NCBI RefSeq assembly: GCF_014696435.1
Contig: NZ_JACJQG010000003.1
Location: 62,001 to 126,000, forward strand
DNA from: Calothrix anomala FACHB-343
GTDB lineage: Bacteria > Cyanobacteriota > Cyanobacteriia > Cyanobacteriales > Nostocaceae
Reading direction: 5' to 3'
Length of the DNA: 64,000 nucleotides
Positions within the stretch are counted from its first letter, which is position 1. Each line of letters begins with the position of its first letter. The notes below the pieces were generated by a model. It worked only from the letters and a program-made list of their open reading frames with translations. It was not told the DNA's origin and searched no databases. Position numbers and translations under genes: made by a program. Positions 46,201 to 54,807 of this stretch are shown here, one piece after another.

Positions 46201-48274
46201 AATCAGTGCTATTACTGCTGCCAGCGAAGCTCTATTTGCCTCCAATAAAGAATTTGATGCCTTGTTAGAAAGTTTACGGGCTTGGAACAGGCTAAAACTT
46301 TCAGAAGGAGTGCAAGCAGAAAATAAAATGCGGGTAGTAACAGCCTTGCAACAAGCTGTTTATGGTGTGAAAGAGCAAAATCGCCTAGAAGGACATAGTG
46401 ATATTGTCTGGGGCGTTGCTTTTAGCCCTGATGGTAAATTGTTAGCCTCAGGTAGCACGGATAAAACAGTCCGAATTTGGCTGCCTAATGGAACTTTACT
46501 ACAAACTCTCGCAGGTCATAATGATGCTGTCACCAGTGTCAGTTTCAGCCCTGATGGGCGCTTCCTGGCTTCGGTCAGTCTAGATAAAAATGTACTCATC
46601 TGGCGGAAAAATCCGACTACAGGGGAATTTGACCCACAGCCATACAAAACTTTGGAAGGTCATGGCGATTGGATTTATAGTGTCACTTTTAGTCCAGATG
46701 GGGAGTTATTAGCGACTGCTAGCAAGGACACCACGATTAAACTCTGGAGTAAAGATGGAAATTTAGTCAAAGTCCTTCGAGGACATCGGGGATGGGTTAA
46801 CTGGGTAACCTTTAGCCCTGATGGACAATTTATTGCCTCAGCCAGTGAAGATAAAACCATAAAAATTTGGCGAAGAGATGGTAACTTAGTCACTACCTTG
46901 CAAGGACATAAACAAGGTGTCATGGCTGTCGCCTTTAGTCCTAACGGTCAAATAATAGCTTCTGGGGGTAGAGATAAAATCATCAAGCTTTGGCGCAAAG
47001 AAGACAATAACAGTAAAGATGGCTTTTATTTTCGTCCCAGTAAAACTTTACAGCAGAATAGCAAGACAATTTGGAGCCTAACCTTTAGTTCTGATGGTAA
47101 AAAGTTAGCCTCTGGCAGTGATGATAACACCATTAATCTTTGGAGTATCAAGGGTAATTTATTAGATACCCTCAAAGGACATAGTGACGCCGTATCCAGT
47201 GTTGCCTTTAGCCCAGATAACAAACTTCTAGCATCAGCTAGTTATGATAAAAGCGTGAAATTGTGGCGTTTAGACGCCCCAACAATACCCATCCTCAAAG
47301 GTCATCAAGCTAGAGTTTTAAGTGTCGCTTGGAGTCCTGATGGTCAAATGTTAGCCTCTGGTAGTAAGGATAAGACAATCAAACTCTGGGAACGAAATCC
47401 CAAAAGCAATGAAGCTAAAGTCCATCTTTACAAAACTTTGCAGGGACACTTAGATAAAGTTCCTAGTGTCACCTTTGACCCTAAAGGCGAGATTTTAGCC
47501 TCGGCTAGCCACGACAAAACCGTCAAACTCTGGCGACGCGACGGTACTTTATTAAAAACACTCTCAGGACATAGCGATAACGTTCTGAGCGTCAATTTTA
47601 GCCCGGATGGCGAGCTATTAGCCTCAGCTAGTAAGGATAAGACGATCAAACTTTGGAGCCGTGATGGTCGGTTATTGACAACTCTAGTAGGGCACAATGG
47701 ATGGGTAAATAGCGTTAATTTTAGCCCAGACGGTCAAATTTTAGCTTCTGCTAGCGACGATAAAACCATCAAACTGTGGCGGCGTGATGGAACTTTACTA
47801 ACCACTTTCTCGCCTCAAGATAGTTGGGTGTTAGGTGTCAGCTTTAGTCCTACTGACCAATTATTAGCTTCAGCTAGTTGGGATAACACAGTCAAGTTAT
47901 GGCGGCAGGATGGTACCTTATTAAAAACCTTGTTAAAAGGCTATAGCGATAGCGTGAGCGCTGTGACTTTCAGCCCTAACGGTGAATTCCTCGCGGCTGC
48001 GAGTTGGGATCGTACAGTCAAACTCTGGAGCCGCGAGGGAAAATTAATTAAAACCTTGACTGGGCATCAGGGTGCAGTATTAAGCGTCAGTTTTAGTCCT
48101 GATGGGCAAACATTAGCTTCAGCTAGCGATGACAACACAATTATTCTCTGGAATTTGAATATTGATGACTTACTGCAGCGTGGTTGTAACTGGGTGGATG
48201 ATTACCTCAAGCACAACCGCAACGTCGATCAGCGCGATCGCACTCTTTGCGAAGGTATCATCCCTAACCCCTAG
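43247..48274 (+). CDS. TPR-STAND NTPase-WD40 giant signalling protein
   Basis: 1675 residues. Order: an N-terminal domain (1-215) with FPLIFWLQDDIASMLSRLAP, like the degenerate NTPase-like head of cyanobacterial TPR proteins; TPR-like helices (about 235-505); a STAND NTPase with Walker A GPSGVGKSS (near 565) and Walker B IIIIFDQFEEFFF (near 645-657). One transmembrane helix follows (942-962, VLAIMAGSIAILWW), then 14 WD40 repeats (1045-1638), enough for two seven-bladed propellers. STAND proteins are switch-like sensors in signalling, immunity and programmed death; the WD40 part would sense a ligand. No separate effector enzyme domain is visible. It is paired with the upstream P-loop NTPase. 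Confidence 0.9.
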   Translation: MTKWQFTAAIVNDNQHALQRMVRAIKLSKGQFALILVRCNYGQLREQMLGNLRLLTKDIYIREIFLPPSTNALHTQIIKELFLDHPVVAKDTLPSAVMVFGLESILALDNFLAGVNQARDIYAATFRFPLIFWLQDDIASMLSRLAPDFKSWAATTIKFELAKEYLIALIRQETESLFAKVLEAGADNFLSNDALDLAPKSQNRREIESARNDLLRLYGVKLEPELEASLEFVLGRDEYANDQVDSALFHYQRSLELWQQVGSEESGFGDLQENLEVYSPHPPKLASPPLLRQAVVVFHLGLCYRRMADLYQGADSKYWQDALFWFRKCLEILEEAQRQDLVAKFILPACEMLQRLQEWEELEELAQKSLKLHENYGNQAQVAQDYGFLADVAASQSNWVLAHELVNTALSIAEQTTEVTRRQESWYLLMLARTQRHLGEWEEAINNLEWAKVVCELQYEPSLYLEILEELRSLYFFERHDYTEAFSLKQEKIQIEHQYGFRAFIGASQLQPQRYRINPVLEPQKIPFIPEEVAQEIAASGRQQDISRLIERITRADYKLTVIHGPSGVGKSSILKAGLVPALKGKVIGERIPLPIVLSVYTDWITALGRSVNQVLTETEISTAPEITPTILIEKLRLASERNHTIIIIFDQFEEFFFVSTSPEKKIQFYKFFSECLNIAFVKIILAIREDYLHYLLEFERLSKENSDGLYDLGIINKNILDKDIRYFLGKFNSNDAINIIKSLTQRSHYEITDELINQLVHDLAEEVDEVHPIELQIVGAQLQTENITTLAQYKLCGGSTKLVERWLEEVIKDCGQKNEEKSWKLLFELTDEKGTRPLKTKADLSVALGNNLATMSDFDSAWEFILEILVGSGLILREPEELGDRYQLVHDYLVEPIRQKNNYGMVAELEKVRIEKDRAEVAQKLSQEQLNLVLQKRLREARIAGGVLAIMAGSIAILWWQADLQRRAAILQSLRAERSETNFKISAITAASEALFASNKEFDALLESLRAWNRLKLSEGVQAENKMRVVTALQQAVYGVKEQNRLEGHSDIVWGVAFSPDGKLLASGSTDKTVRIWLPNGTLLQTLAGHNDAVTSVSFSPDGRFLASVSLDKNVLIWRKNPTTGEFDPQPYKTLEGHGDWIYSVTFSPDGELLATASKDTTIKLWSKDGNLVKVLRGHRGWVNWVTFSPDGQFIASASEDKTIKIWRRDGNLVTTLQGHKQGVMAVAFSPNGQIIASGGRDKIIKLWRKEDNNSKDGFYFRPSKTLQQNSKTIWSLTFSSDGKKLASGSDDNTINLWSIKGNLLDTLKGHSDAVSSVAFSPDNKLLASASYDKSVKLWRLDAPTIPILKGHQARVLSVAWSPDGQMLASGSKDKTIKLWERNPKSNEAKVHLYKTLQGHLDKVPSVTFDPKGEILASASHDKTVKLWRRDGTLLKTLSGHSDNVLSVNFSPDGELLASASKDKTIKLWSRDGRLLTTLVGHNGWVNSVNFSPDGQILASASDDKTIKLWRRDGTLLTTFSPQDSWVLGVSFSPTDQLLASASWDNTVKLWRQDGTLLKTLLKGYSDSVSAVTFSPNGEFLAAASWDRTVKLWSREGKLIKTLTGHQGAVLSVSFSPDGQTLASASDDNTIILWNLNIDDLLQRGCNWVDDYLKHNRNVDQRDRTLCEGIIPNP

Positions 48275-48291
48275 TAACGCTGCCGAGAAAT

Positions 48292-48332
48292 GTCAACAGT
48301 CAACAGTCAACAGTCAACAGTCAACAGTCAAT
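48292..48332. repeat. TCAACAG heptad array
   Basis: Five to six copies of TCAACAG. The array supplies the last codons and the stop of the minus-strand gene at 48314-48643. Confidence 0.93.
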
Positions 48333-48643
48333 TTTTCCTCTGTGCTGTCCTCTGGTTGCAAGTTGGCTAAAAAAGCTTGTAGCTTCATCCGCTCAATATA
48401 AGGCCAGCCACCCTCAGCCTCAATATCTTTGAGTAACGAGTAAAGTTGCTGACGATTTTCAGGTAAAGTTTCTTGAAAAGCGCCATCGCGGATTTCTCGG
48501 TGCAACTGCTCTAACTGCCGCAGCAGAGCCAAAATAGCTATCGAATTTTTTTGACAACTTTCTACTGCATCATACACCGTAGTTGTAATCGTTTCTAATT
48601 TAGAAGCCAATTTCTCTGTATCTAAGCTTCTGTCGTTGTTCAT
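48314..48643 (-). CDS. Hypothetical coiled-coil protein ending in a heptad repeat
   Basis: 109 residues, largely helical (KLASKLETITTTVYDAV; LLRQLEQLHREIRDGAF), with a conserved-looking EAEGGWPYIERMKLQAFL near the C-terminus. Family not recognised. The final residues (KLTVDC) and the TGA stop come from the reverse complement of the TCAACAG array, so repeat insertion or expansion set the present C-terminus. It converges with the STAND-WD40 gene with a 39-bp gap. Confidence 0.65.
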   Translation of the reverse strand: MNNDRSLDTEKLASKLETITTTVYDAVESCQKNSIAILALLRQLEQLHREIRDGAFQETLPENRQQLYSLLKDIEAEGGWPYIERMKLQAFLANLQPEDSTEEKLTVDC

Positions 48644-49391
48644 TCCAGCTTTTCCTAAAAATCAAGTCTACTCAAATTTACCGGAGATTTTTGGCTTTTA
48701 CGGACGAAGGGCGATGTTATACCATTTCCCTTTGGGTGGTTGCTTGTTGCTCCTTAGTGGTTTCTACAAGGGCAGAGTATGACTAGATTAACCTGCGGAT
48801 GCAACAGAATTGCGATCGCTTCTTAATCAAAGCTGTGAGCTTTCCGCCAGCCTCAAAATCAACTAAAGGCGATCGCAATCTTCTTAGTTAATACCAGATT
48901 GCTTTGATTTTGAGTTTCAAAAAATCGTATGATCTGGCTGATTTCCCTATTTAAACCAAGGGCTGTATGTAGTGGCGACACATACATCATACATAATGTC
49001 TAAAGCGATGCCACTTTTGCCATACGCTATAGAAAAGTACCAAGGGAATTTTCCCCTTTTCTTTTCCTGAAAGCTCAGGGCCAATACCGCTCTGTGTCTG
49101 GCCATACTTAACCTATGTGCCTAGACTCTACTCCATGCTGACTATCTCAAACCGATGCTGTGTACTGGCCAAACTAGGATTTCTATCCTAGAACCAACAG
49201 CAACAGGTTGACAGAGGTTTAGCAAAGATTCAATTTGAGCGGTAGCACCCAGCTAACAGTAACCCCTTTGGGAAACATTTAAAGGCGATTAGCCTGATAA
49301 ACCCCGCCATTAGGGCTGTTTCTCATCAGAGAACAAAACTTTAGTGCAGTTTTACAACGTTAGATATTAATTTTTGAAATTGAGGTTGACT
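48644..49391. other. 748-bp upstream region of psbO
   Basis: No gene. It contains HIP1 octamers and a TTGACA at 49208-49213 that could be a -35 box, although no good -10 follows at the right distance. Presumably the psbO promoter and leader. Confidence 0.45.
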
Positions 49392-50225
49392 ATGAGGTAT
49401 CGCGCTTTAATTGTTGCATTTTTGGCCTTGTGCTTGGGGCTAATCACAGCTTGTAGCGATGGTTCATCTGCTAGCAGTAGTAAAGATGTACTCACCTATG
49501 AACAAATTCGCGGCACTGGTTTGGCTAACAAATGCCCTCAACTAGCAGAAACAAGCCGTGGTTCCATCCCCTTAGATTCTAGCCAGTCCTACTCCATCAA
49601 AGAACTTTGCTTGGAACCTACTAATTTCTTCGTTAAAGAAGAACCCGCTAACAAACGCCAAGAAGCAGAATTTGTTGCTGGTAAGCTGTTAACCAGATAT
49701 ACCTCCACTATCGATCAGGTACAAGGCGATCTGACATTTAATCAAGATAAGAGCTTGACATTTGTAGAAAAAGATGGTTTGGACTTCCAAGCTATTACCG
49801 TCCAACTCCCTGGTGGCGAGCGAGTTCCTTTCTTGTTCACCATCAAAAACTTAGTTGCACAAACACAGCCTGGTTTGAATAGTGTTAATACCTCCACAGA
49901 TTTTGAAGGCACTTTCAAAGTACCTTCCTATCGTGGTGCTGCTTTCTTAGATCCCAAAGGTCGTGGTGTTGTTACTGGCTATGATAATGCCGTAGCTTTA
50001 CCTGCTCAAGCAGATGATGAAGACCTTACCCGCACTAACGTTAAGCGTGCTGAAATTCTTAGTGGCAAAATTTCCCTACAAGTAGCAAAAGTAGATAGCT
50101 CTAGTGGTGAAATTGCAGGTACTTTCGAGAGCGAACAGCCCTCTGATACAGATTTAGGTGCTGGTGAACCCAAAGAAGTCAAGATTCGTGGTTTGTTCTA
50201 CGCTCGCGTTGAACCCCAAGGCTAA
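49392..50225 (+). CDS. psbO: Photosystem II manganese-stabilizing protein PsbO
   Basis: 33-kDa extrinsic PSII subunit that shields the Mn4CaO5 cluster on the lumenal side. 277 residues from ATG 49392 (MRYRALIVAF). The N-terminal export signal ends at LITAC21, a lipobox-like motif. Mature signatures are LTYEQIRGTGLANKCPQL with a partner cysteine in IKELCLEP, LTFVEKDGLDFQ, GAAFLDPKGRGVVTGYDNA and the C-terminal KIRGLFYARVEP. An upstream TTG in the same frame would add six residues. Followed by a strong terminator, so monocistronic. Confidence 0.98.
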   Translation: MRYRALIVAFLALCLGLITACSDGSSASSSKDVLTYEQIRGTGLANKCPQLAETSRGSIPLDSSQSYSIKELCLEPTNFFVKEEPANKRQEAEFVAGKLLTRYTSTIDQVQGDLTFNQDKSLTFVEKDGLDFQAITVQLPGGERVPFLFTIKNLVAQTQPGLNSVNTSTDFEGTFKVPSYRGAAFLDPKGRGVVTGYDNAVALPAQADDEDLTRTNVKRAEILSGKISLQVAKVDSSSGEIAGTFESEQPSDTDLGAGEPKEVKIRGLFYARVEPQG

Positions 50226-50308
50226 TTTATCTTGAGTACCGCAACTGACGGGCACTCACATCAGCATAATAATTCTGTAAGCATTAGGCTTGAATGCAAA
50301 AATTAACT

Positions 50309-50346
50309 CACATACACCTTTTATTGCTAGGTGTATGTGTTTTTTT
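50309..50346 (+). terminator. Intrinsic terminator of psbO
   Basis: CACATACACC and GGTGTATGTG form a perfect 10-bp stem with an 11-base loop, followed by seven Ts. Confidence 0.88.
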
Positions 50347-50673
50347 GTGGATCAAATAAAGCGCGATCGCTAATTTATTACACTTTGCATCTCAAAATTC
50401 AGTTGTCAATTGTTATACCAATCCGCATTCTCATAGGTAATTAAGATTTTTGTAGGGGCGGGGTTTCCCAGCCCTTGTGTGAGTTTCCCCACCCTTGAGT
50501 GGGTTTCAATGTTACATTTTTGATTGCAGTTAGGTATTAGTTATTGAAAGGATCTGGTCTAATACCCGCCCATAGCAAGTGGCGTGATTTTTAGATTTAT
50601 TTGTACGGGCGGGTTCACCGCTATCTTTATTTATTAACAAAGATGCAAATAAAGCCGCTCCTACCACAGTCCT

Positions 50674-50707
50674 AAACTCCATCCTCTTATGGGTGGAGTT
50701 TTTTATT
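50674..50707 (+). terminator. Orphan terminator-like hairpin
   Basis: AAACTCCATCC pairs with GGGTGGAGTTT (one G-T pair), loop of six, followed by a T-rich run. No coding gene precedes it on the plus strand after psbO. Confidence 0.6.
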
Positions 50708-51359
50708 TATAGATTGTAATTTTTTAAATATATCTTTATTAAGAGAACCTAAATCAATTAAATTAAATTCATAATTACACAAAATTTATAAATTTAAACT
50801 TTAAATTCATCGTTAATATTTACAACTGATAAACAAGAAAATCATTTGCTTTAAAAATAGTTGTTTAAAATTAGCACTTACTTGCTATCAACTACTGCTT
50901 GACAATAGATCTCTAAGTATATTTAAGGCAAAAATTAAACCTTTTTATAATAATTATGATTTTCTGGCAATTATTTACGTATTTTTACTAGACTCAATCT
51001 TTTTTACTGTTTGGCATAATTTGCAAAGGTTTATTTTTTTTATTTAGAAGTTCGCCGGATACTTCATAATTCAAATTCGGTACAATCTCGGTTCCAAATT
51101 TAATAAGAAATTTTATATTTTGGCTATATAGAGTTATTTGGCTGCAAGGAATACCAAAGCTAAATAACAAAAACAATCCTAAATTCGCTTGTTGAGATTT
51201 GGTGCGATCGCTAAAAAAAACTATGGTTTATTCAGCATCAAGTTGTTATGTACCATAGGTTAATTTGGCTCATTTAGGCTGATATTTAGCTAATATCATC
51301 CCATCGCACCAACTTTAGCAACGAATCCTTTTTTTGCTTTGCTTAACAAATGCGGTGCT

Positions 51360-52136
51360 ATGCCTACCACAGTCACCAACGAACTGAAGCATGAAACTTG
51401 GCAGTTATTGCGAGAATATCAGCAAACTCGCTCAGAAACTGTTCGCAATCAACTAGTTAATCTCAATTTTGGGCTAGTGAGAAGAGAAGCTCACTACTGG
51501 ATGAATCAATGCCATGAAAATTACGAAGATTTACTGCAAGTCGGTTGTTTAGGTCTAATTAGGGCGATCGAGAAATTTGAAATTTCTAAAGGATATGCCT
51601 TTAGTTCTTTTACTATTCCCTATATTCGCGGTGAAATTCAACATTACTTGCGAGATAAAGGTGTGACTGTGCGGATTCCTCGACGCTACTTAGCACTGCA
51701 ACAGCAAGCTATTGGAGTCTCCCGTTCTTTACGAGTAAAATATAATCGTCAGCCAACAGACTCTGAACTAGCAGCCGCATTAGATATTTCCCCCGATGAA
51801 TGGCAGGAAATTAAATTAGCATGGATCAATCGCGCACCTTTGAGTTTGGATGTACCCATCCAAGATGGAGAAGAAGGCGCAACTAGCTTAGGCGAATTAG
51901 TACCAGATCCGCATTACCGTAGTTTTCAATTAGCACAAGAAGACCAAATTCGTCTACAACAAGCTTTGGTTCAACTAGAACAACGAACCCGCGAAGTTTT
52001 AGAATGTGTCTTTTTACATGATTTGACGCAAAAACAAGTAGCAGAACAGTTAGGAATTAGCGTAGTTACTGTTTCTCGGCGAGTCAAAAAAGGGTTGGAT
52101 TTGTTAAAAAATCTCATGGGTGTAGCGGAAGATTAA
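51360..52136 (+). CDS. sigF: RNA polymerase sigma factor, SigF type (group 3)
   Basis: A 258-residue alternative sigma factor. Region 2 has DLLQVGCLGLIRAIEKFE and AFSSFTIPYIRGEIQHYLRDKG, followed by VRIPRRY; region 4 ends with the helix-turn-helix LTQKQVAEQLGISVVTVSRR. It is closest to cyanobacterial SigF, which in Synechocystis controls type IV pilus and phototaxis genes and in Anabaena has related surface roles. ATG 51360 (MPTTVTNEL) is chosen; an upstream start would add seven residues. A lipoprotein gene lies 165 bp downstream. Confidence 0.93.
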   Translation: MPTTVTNELKHETWQLLREYQQTRSETVRNQLVNLNFGLVRREAHYWMNQCHENYEDLLQVGCLGLIRAIEKFEISKGYAFSSFTIPYIRGEIQHYLRDKGVTVRIPRRYLALQQQAIGVSRSLRVKYNRQPTDSELAAALDISPDEWQEIKLAWINRAPLSLDVPIQDGEEGATSLGELVPDPHYRSFQLAQEDQIRLQQALVQLEQRTREVLECVFLHDLTQKQVAEQLGISVVTVSRRVKKGLDLLKNLMGVAED

Positions 52137-52300
52137 CTATCAATCAGTTGCCCCCGCAGTTATGCTGGTCTCACAGTACTAAAAATAACCATTGAAATCA
52201 AAAAAATTAGGTTATAAAAGGAACAGACTTAGCCTTGAATAAAAATTTTAGGCATGTTTATGTTCCAAACAAATTTTCCTATAGCTTTTGAGAACGGCTA

Positions 52301-53218
52301 ATGGGTAGAAAAAATTCCACAATCGCGGGTGTAGCCATTTTAATGTTAGCGATCGCTGGATGTAGTTCTGAAGAAACACCACAGGCTAGCAATCCTAGTC
52401 CTGCGGCTAATCTTCCCCCGACTACAAAATCAGCAATTAAATCGCCAACTGCTACCCAATCTTTTAATAATCCAATTGTCCCTGGTAAACAATCAAAAGT
52501 TGCCGCCGCAACTTATAGTCCATCGGCTACTTTGATTCAACCCACTAATGCTACAGAGCGGTTAGTGATGATAGCAAAAGGCCGAAATGACCCCTTTGCC
52601 GAAATTGTCCAAGCACCAACAGTTCAAGGACTTACCACAAATACGGCAAAATCTATTCCTAAGTTACCTCCCCTACCAATTGCTCAACCACCAGCAAAAA
52701 AAGTACCAGTACGTAGTGGAGTACAATCAGTTAGTCTAAATCCACCAGGAAGCAACAAGGCAAAACCTGTGTCTAAATTGGCTCTTGTGGCAAAAACTCC
52801 CAAAGTTGCGCCTAAATTGTTGCCTAGATTAACTCCAGTATTACCGCCGGTTATTCCTAGTCCCAAACTAGTATCTGTATTACCAGAAAAACCACAACCA
52901 GAATTAGCAAAATCTGTGCTTGTAACTGGCGTAGTTTTAATTGGTAAACAACTCCAGGCGATTATCCAAGTCCCAAATGAACCTACTAGTCGCTATGTAC
53001 AAGCTGGACAGCGATTAGCTAATGGTCTTTTAATTAAACGTATTGAAATGAATGAAGGCTCCAATCCTGTTGTGATTGTGGAACAATATGGTATTGAAGT
53101 TGCCAGAATGGTAGGCGATAATCCTGCTAATTCCGCAACACCAACTACAAACCCTGGCGCAAATCCTGTTTCTTGGATAACGCCATCCCAACATATTGTT
53201 GCTGTCGGAGCTTCATAA
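52301..53218 (+). CDS. Lipoprotein of unknown function
   Basis: 305 residues. A lipoprotein signal ends at LAIAGC, followed by a long Pro/Ala/Thr/Lys-rich flexible region (25-205). A compact C-terminal domain (about 205-275) contains VLVTGVVLIGKQLQAIIQVP and SRYVQAGQRLANGLLIKRIE. That small beta domain resembles the PilP/GspC-type periplasmic modules of pilus and secretion systems, an inference from pattern only. It follows sigF, a pilus-linked sigma factor in other cyanobacteria. Its TAA is directly followed by the GTG of the next gene, implying translational coupling. Confidence 0.75.
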   Translation: MGRKNSTIAGVAILMLAIAGCSSEETPQASNPSPAANLPPTTKSAIKSPTATQSFNNPIVPGKQSKVAAATYSPSATLIQPTNATERLVMIAKGRNDPFAEIVQAPTVQGLTTNTAKSIPKLPPLPIAQPPAKKVPVRSGVQSVSLNPPGSNKAKPVSKLALVAKTPKVAPKLLPRLTPVLPPVIPSPKLVSVLPEKPQPELAKSVLVTGVVLIGKQLQAIIQVPNEPTSRYVQAGQRLANGLLIKRIEMNEGSNPVVIVEQYGIEVARMVGDNPANSATPTTNPGANPVSWITPSQHIVAVGAS

Positions 53219-53464
53219 GTGGAGACTAAAGAAAAAATTGAATTTGCTGGCTTACCATTAGCTGTTTATCGAGAGATAGCAGCGCATTTGCGTCAAGTGG
53301 AAGGCTTGGAAGTCGGTTTGATTCCCCAATCATCCCTACAGTTTGATTATTACCAAAGTCAAATTGAAGGCTTGTGGTTATCTTGGAAATCAAGTCCGAC
53401 AACTCAAAATGTCCAACTGGTTCAGCAAATTCTCGCTTATTACCGAAATCGCTATGGTCTGTAG
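53219..53464 (+). CDS. Small hypothetical protein, coupled to the lipoprotein
   Basis: 81 residues from a GTG immediately after the lipoprotein stop. It has alpha/beta character: YREIAAHLRQVEGLEVGLI and a C-terminal QQILAYYRNRYGL. Family not recognised. Zero-base spacing strongly suggests the two products are made together. Confidence 0.7.
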   Translation: METKEKIEFAGLPLAVYREIAAHLRQVEGLEVGLIPQSSLQFDYYQSQIEGLWLSWKSSPTTQNVQLVQQILAYYRNRYGL

Positions 53465-53926
53465 GAAGTCAGGTAATAAGTAGTACTTGTACTTATTAAA
53501 TTTAAGTACACCAACACACATGAAAAATCAACTAGGGGCTAGGCGCTAGTATTTTTTACTGAGCATCCAGCATGGGCGTAGTTTTTTTAGTTATGCCTAT
53601 GCTGTGCGTAAGTATAACTATTCTGTGAGAATAGTTAACATGAATAAGGTATAAAAGTCAATGCCCTATGCCCCAATACGTTCATTTAAGGATAATTGTA
53701 GGTTGGGTTGAACGAAGTGAAACCCAACAAACCCCTGGAAATGTTGGGTTTCGTTCCTCAACCCAACCTACGTAGTTTATGGTTTTTGGCGCTAACTGAA
53801 CTGTATTGCCTTATGCCCCATTTTCAATTTAATTTAAAATACTATTTTATTTTGACTGGGCTACGTAATTTTCAGGTTGATTTTATAAGTTATATATAAA
53901 GCATTACGAATTACATAATTGTAAGA
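53465..53926. other. Spacer with hairpins and repeat element copy
   Basis: Contains an AGCATGGGC/GCCTATGCT imperfect pair (53568-53600), AACTATTCT-GTG-AGAATAGTT (53616-53636), and the nested inverted-repeat element 53697-53808. No gene. Confidence 0.6.
53697..53808. repeat. Nested inverted-repeat element, copy 2
   Basis: TGTAGGTTGGGTTGA at the start, GAAACCCAACA and TGTTGGGTTTC inside, TCAACCCAACCTACG and then GCTAACTGAACTGTATTG. Matches 12874-13005 in order and orientation, with a shorter centre. Confidence 0.75.
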
Positions 53927-54547
53927 CTAGACCAAACCAGCTTGAAAAATTTGGCTTGGGGTGAGATTTAATTCGGGAAAAGCTTGGGATATGATGCGAT
54001 CGCTTTGTTGAAACTTGCTTACCTGATATTCGCCATCAACTAAGTTACAGACAGAAATTGTTGGTTGTTTGGGGTTACCAAGAAAATTCCGTCCCCCGCA
54101 AGCGGCATAATCTACTATCCAATATTCTGGTATACCCATCTCTTCATAGTCAGCATATTTGATATAGTAATCATCCCGCCAGTTAGTTGATACAACTTCG
54201 ATGGCTAAAGGTATGGACGCCCCTAAACTAACTATGGATTCTTTTTTCCACAATGGTTCATTTACCAGATTTGCACGATTGAGTACTAAGACATCTGGTA
54301 AATAACCAGAATCTTTTTCTGGAGGTCTAACTATAGCTTGGTTTGGGATAACGTAGGGAAGGTCTAATCTGTCAAATGCAACAGTTACTTTTCTGGCGAT
54401 AAAACCCTTGACTTCTTCGTGTTCTCCTACTGGTTGTGCCATTTCAACAATAGTTCCATTATGTAGTTCATAACGTACCCCTGAGTTTTCCGGGAGCCAA
54501 TTGACGAATTCTGCAAAGGTGACTAACTTGGGTATGGCTTGAGTCAT
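53927..54547 (-). CDS. Uma2 family endonuclease-like protein (DUF820)
   Basis: 206 residues with the PD-(D/E)XK nuclease-like fold common in many paralogues in cyanobacteria. Candidate catalytic residues are the Asp in SGYLPDVLVLN and Glu in PLAIEVVSTNWRDDY, followed by KYADYEEMGIPEYWIVD. The N-terminal block FAEFVNWLPENSGVRYELHNG is typical. Biological role unknown; nuclease activity is only predicted. It stands alone. Confidence 0.9.
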   Translation of the reverse strand: MTQAIPKLVTFAEFVNWLPENSGVRYELHNGTIVEMAQPVGEHEEVKGFIARKVTVAFDRLDLPYVIPNQAIVRPPEKDSGYLPDVLVLNRANLVNEPLWKKESIVSLGASIPLAIEVVSTNWRDDYYIKYADYEEMGIPEYWIVDYAACGGRNFLGNPKQPTISVCNLVDGEYQVSKFQQSDRIISQAFPELNLTPSQIFQAGLV

Positions 54548-54807
54548 AGCTAATAGAGAATTACTGCTCTAGAAATATTATCTCTAATCTCTGGGGCTAT
54601 AGTTAGCTTGACTCTAACATCATGGTTCAGCAGTTGAATTGAAATGATGGTATTGTGACAGCTTATATCCGACTAATTACTGTACAGTACGGATGTCTGG
54701 AGCAAAAGTTCATCTAATATTATGCAATTGTAAATTGCTGAGGTAAACTGGCAAGCAAGTAATGCAAAATATTACTCAGCTGGTCTTCGGTCTTGGCATC
54801 ACTCACA

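Larger units (their letters stand above)
50226..51359. other. 1.1-kb spacer between psbO and sigF
   Basis: After the psbO terminator there is no gene. A second terminator-like hairpin lies at 50674-50707. The 50440-50640 stretch has GC-rich palindromic pieces (GGGGCGGGGTTTCCC; CCCACCCTTGAGTGGG). The last 600 bp are very AT-rich. A small RNA ending at the second hairpin is possible. Confidence 0.5.
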
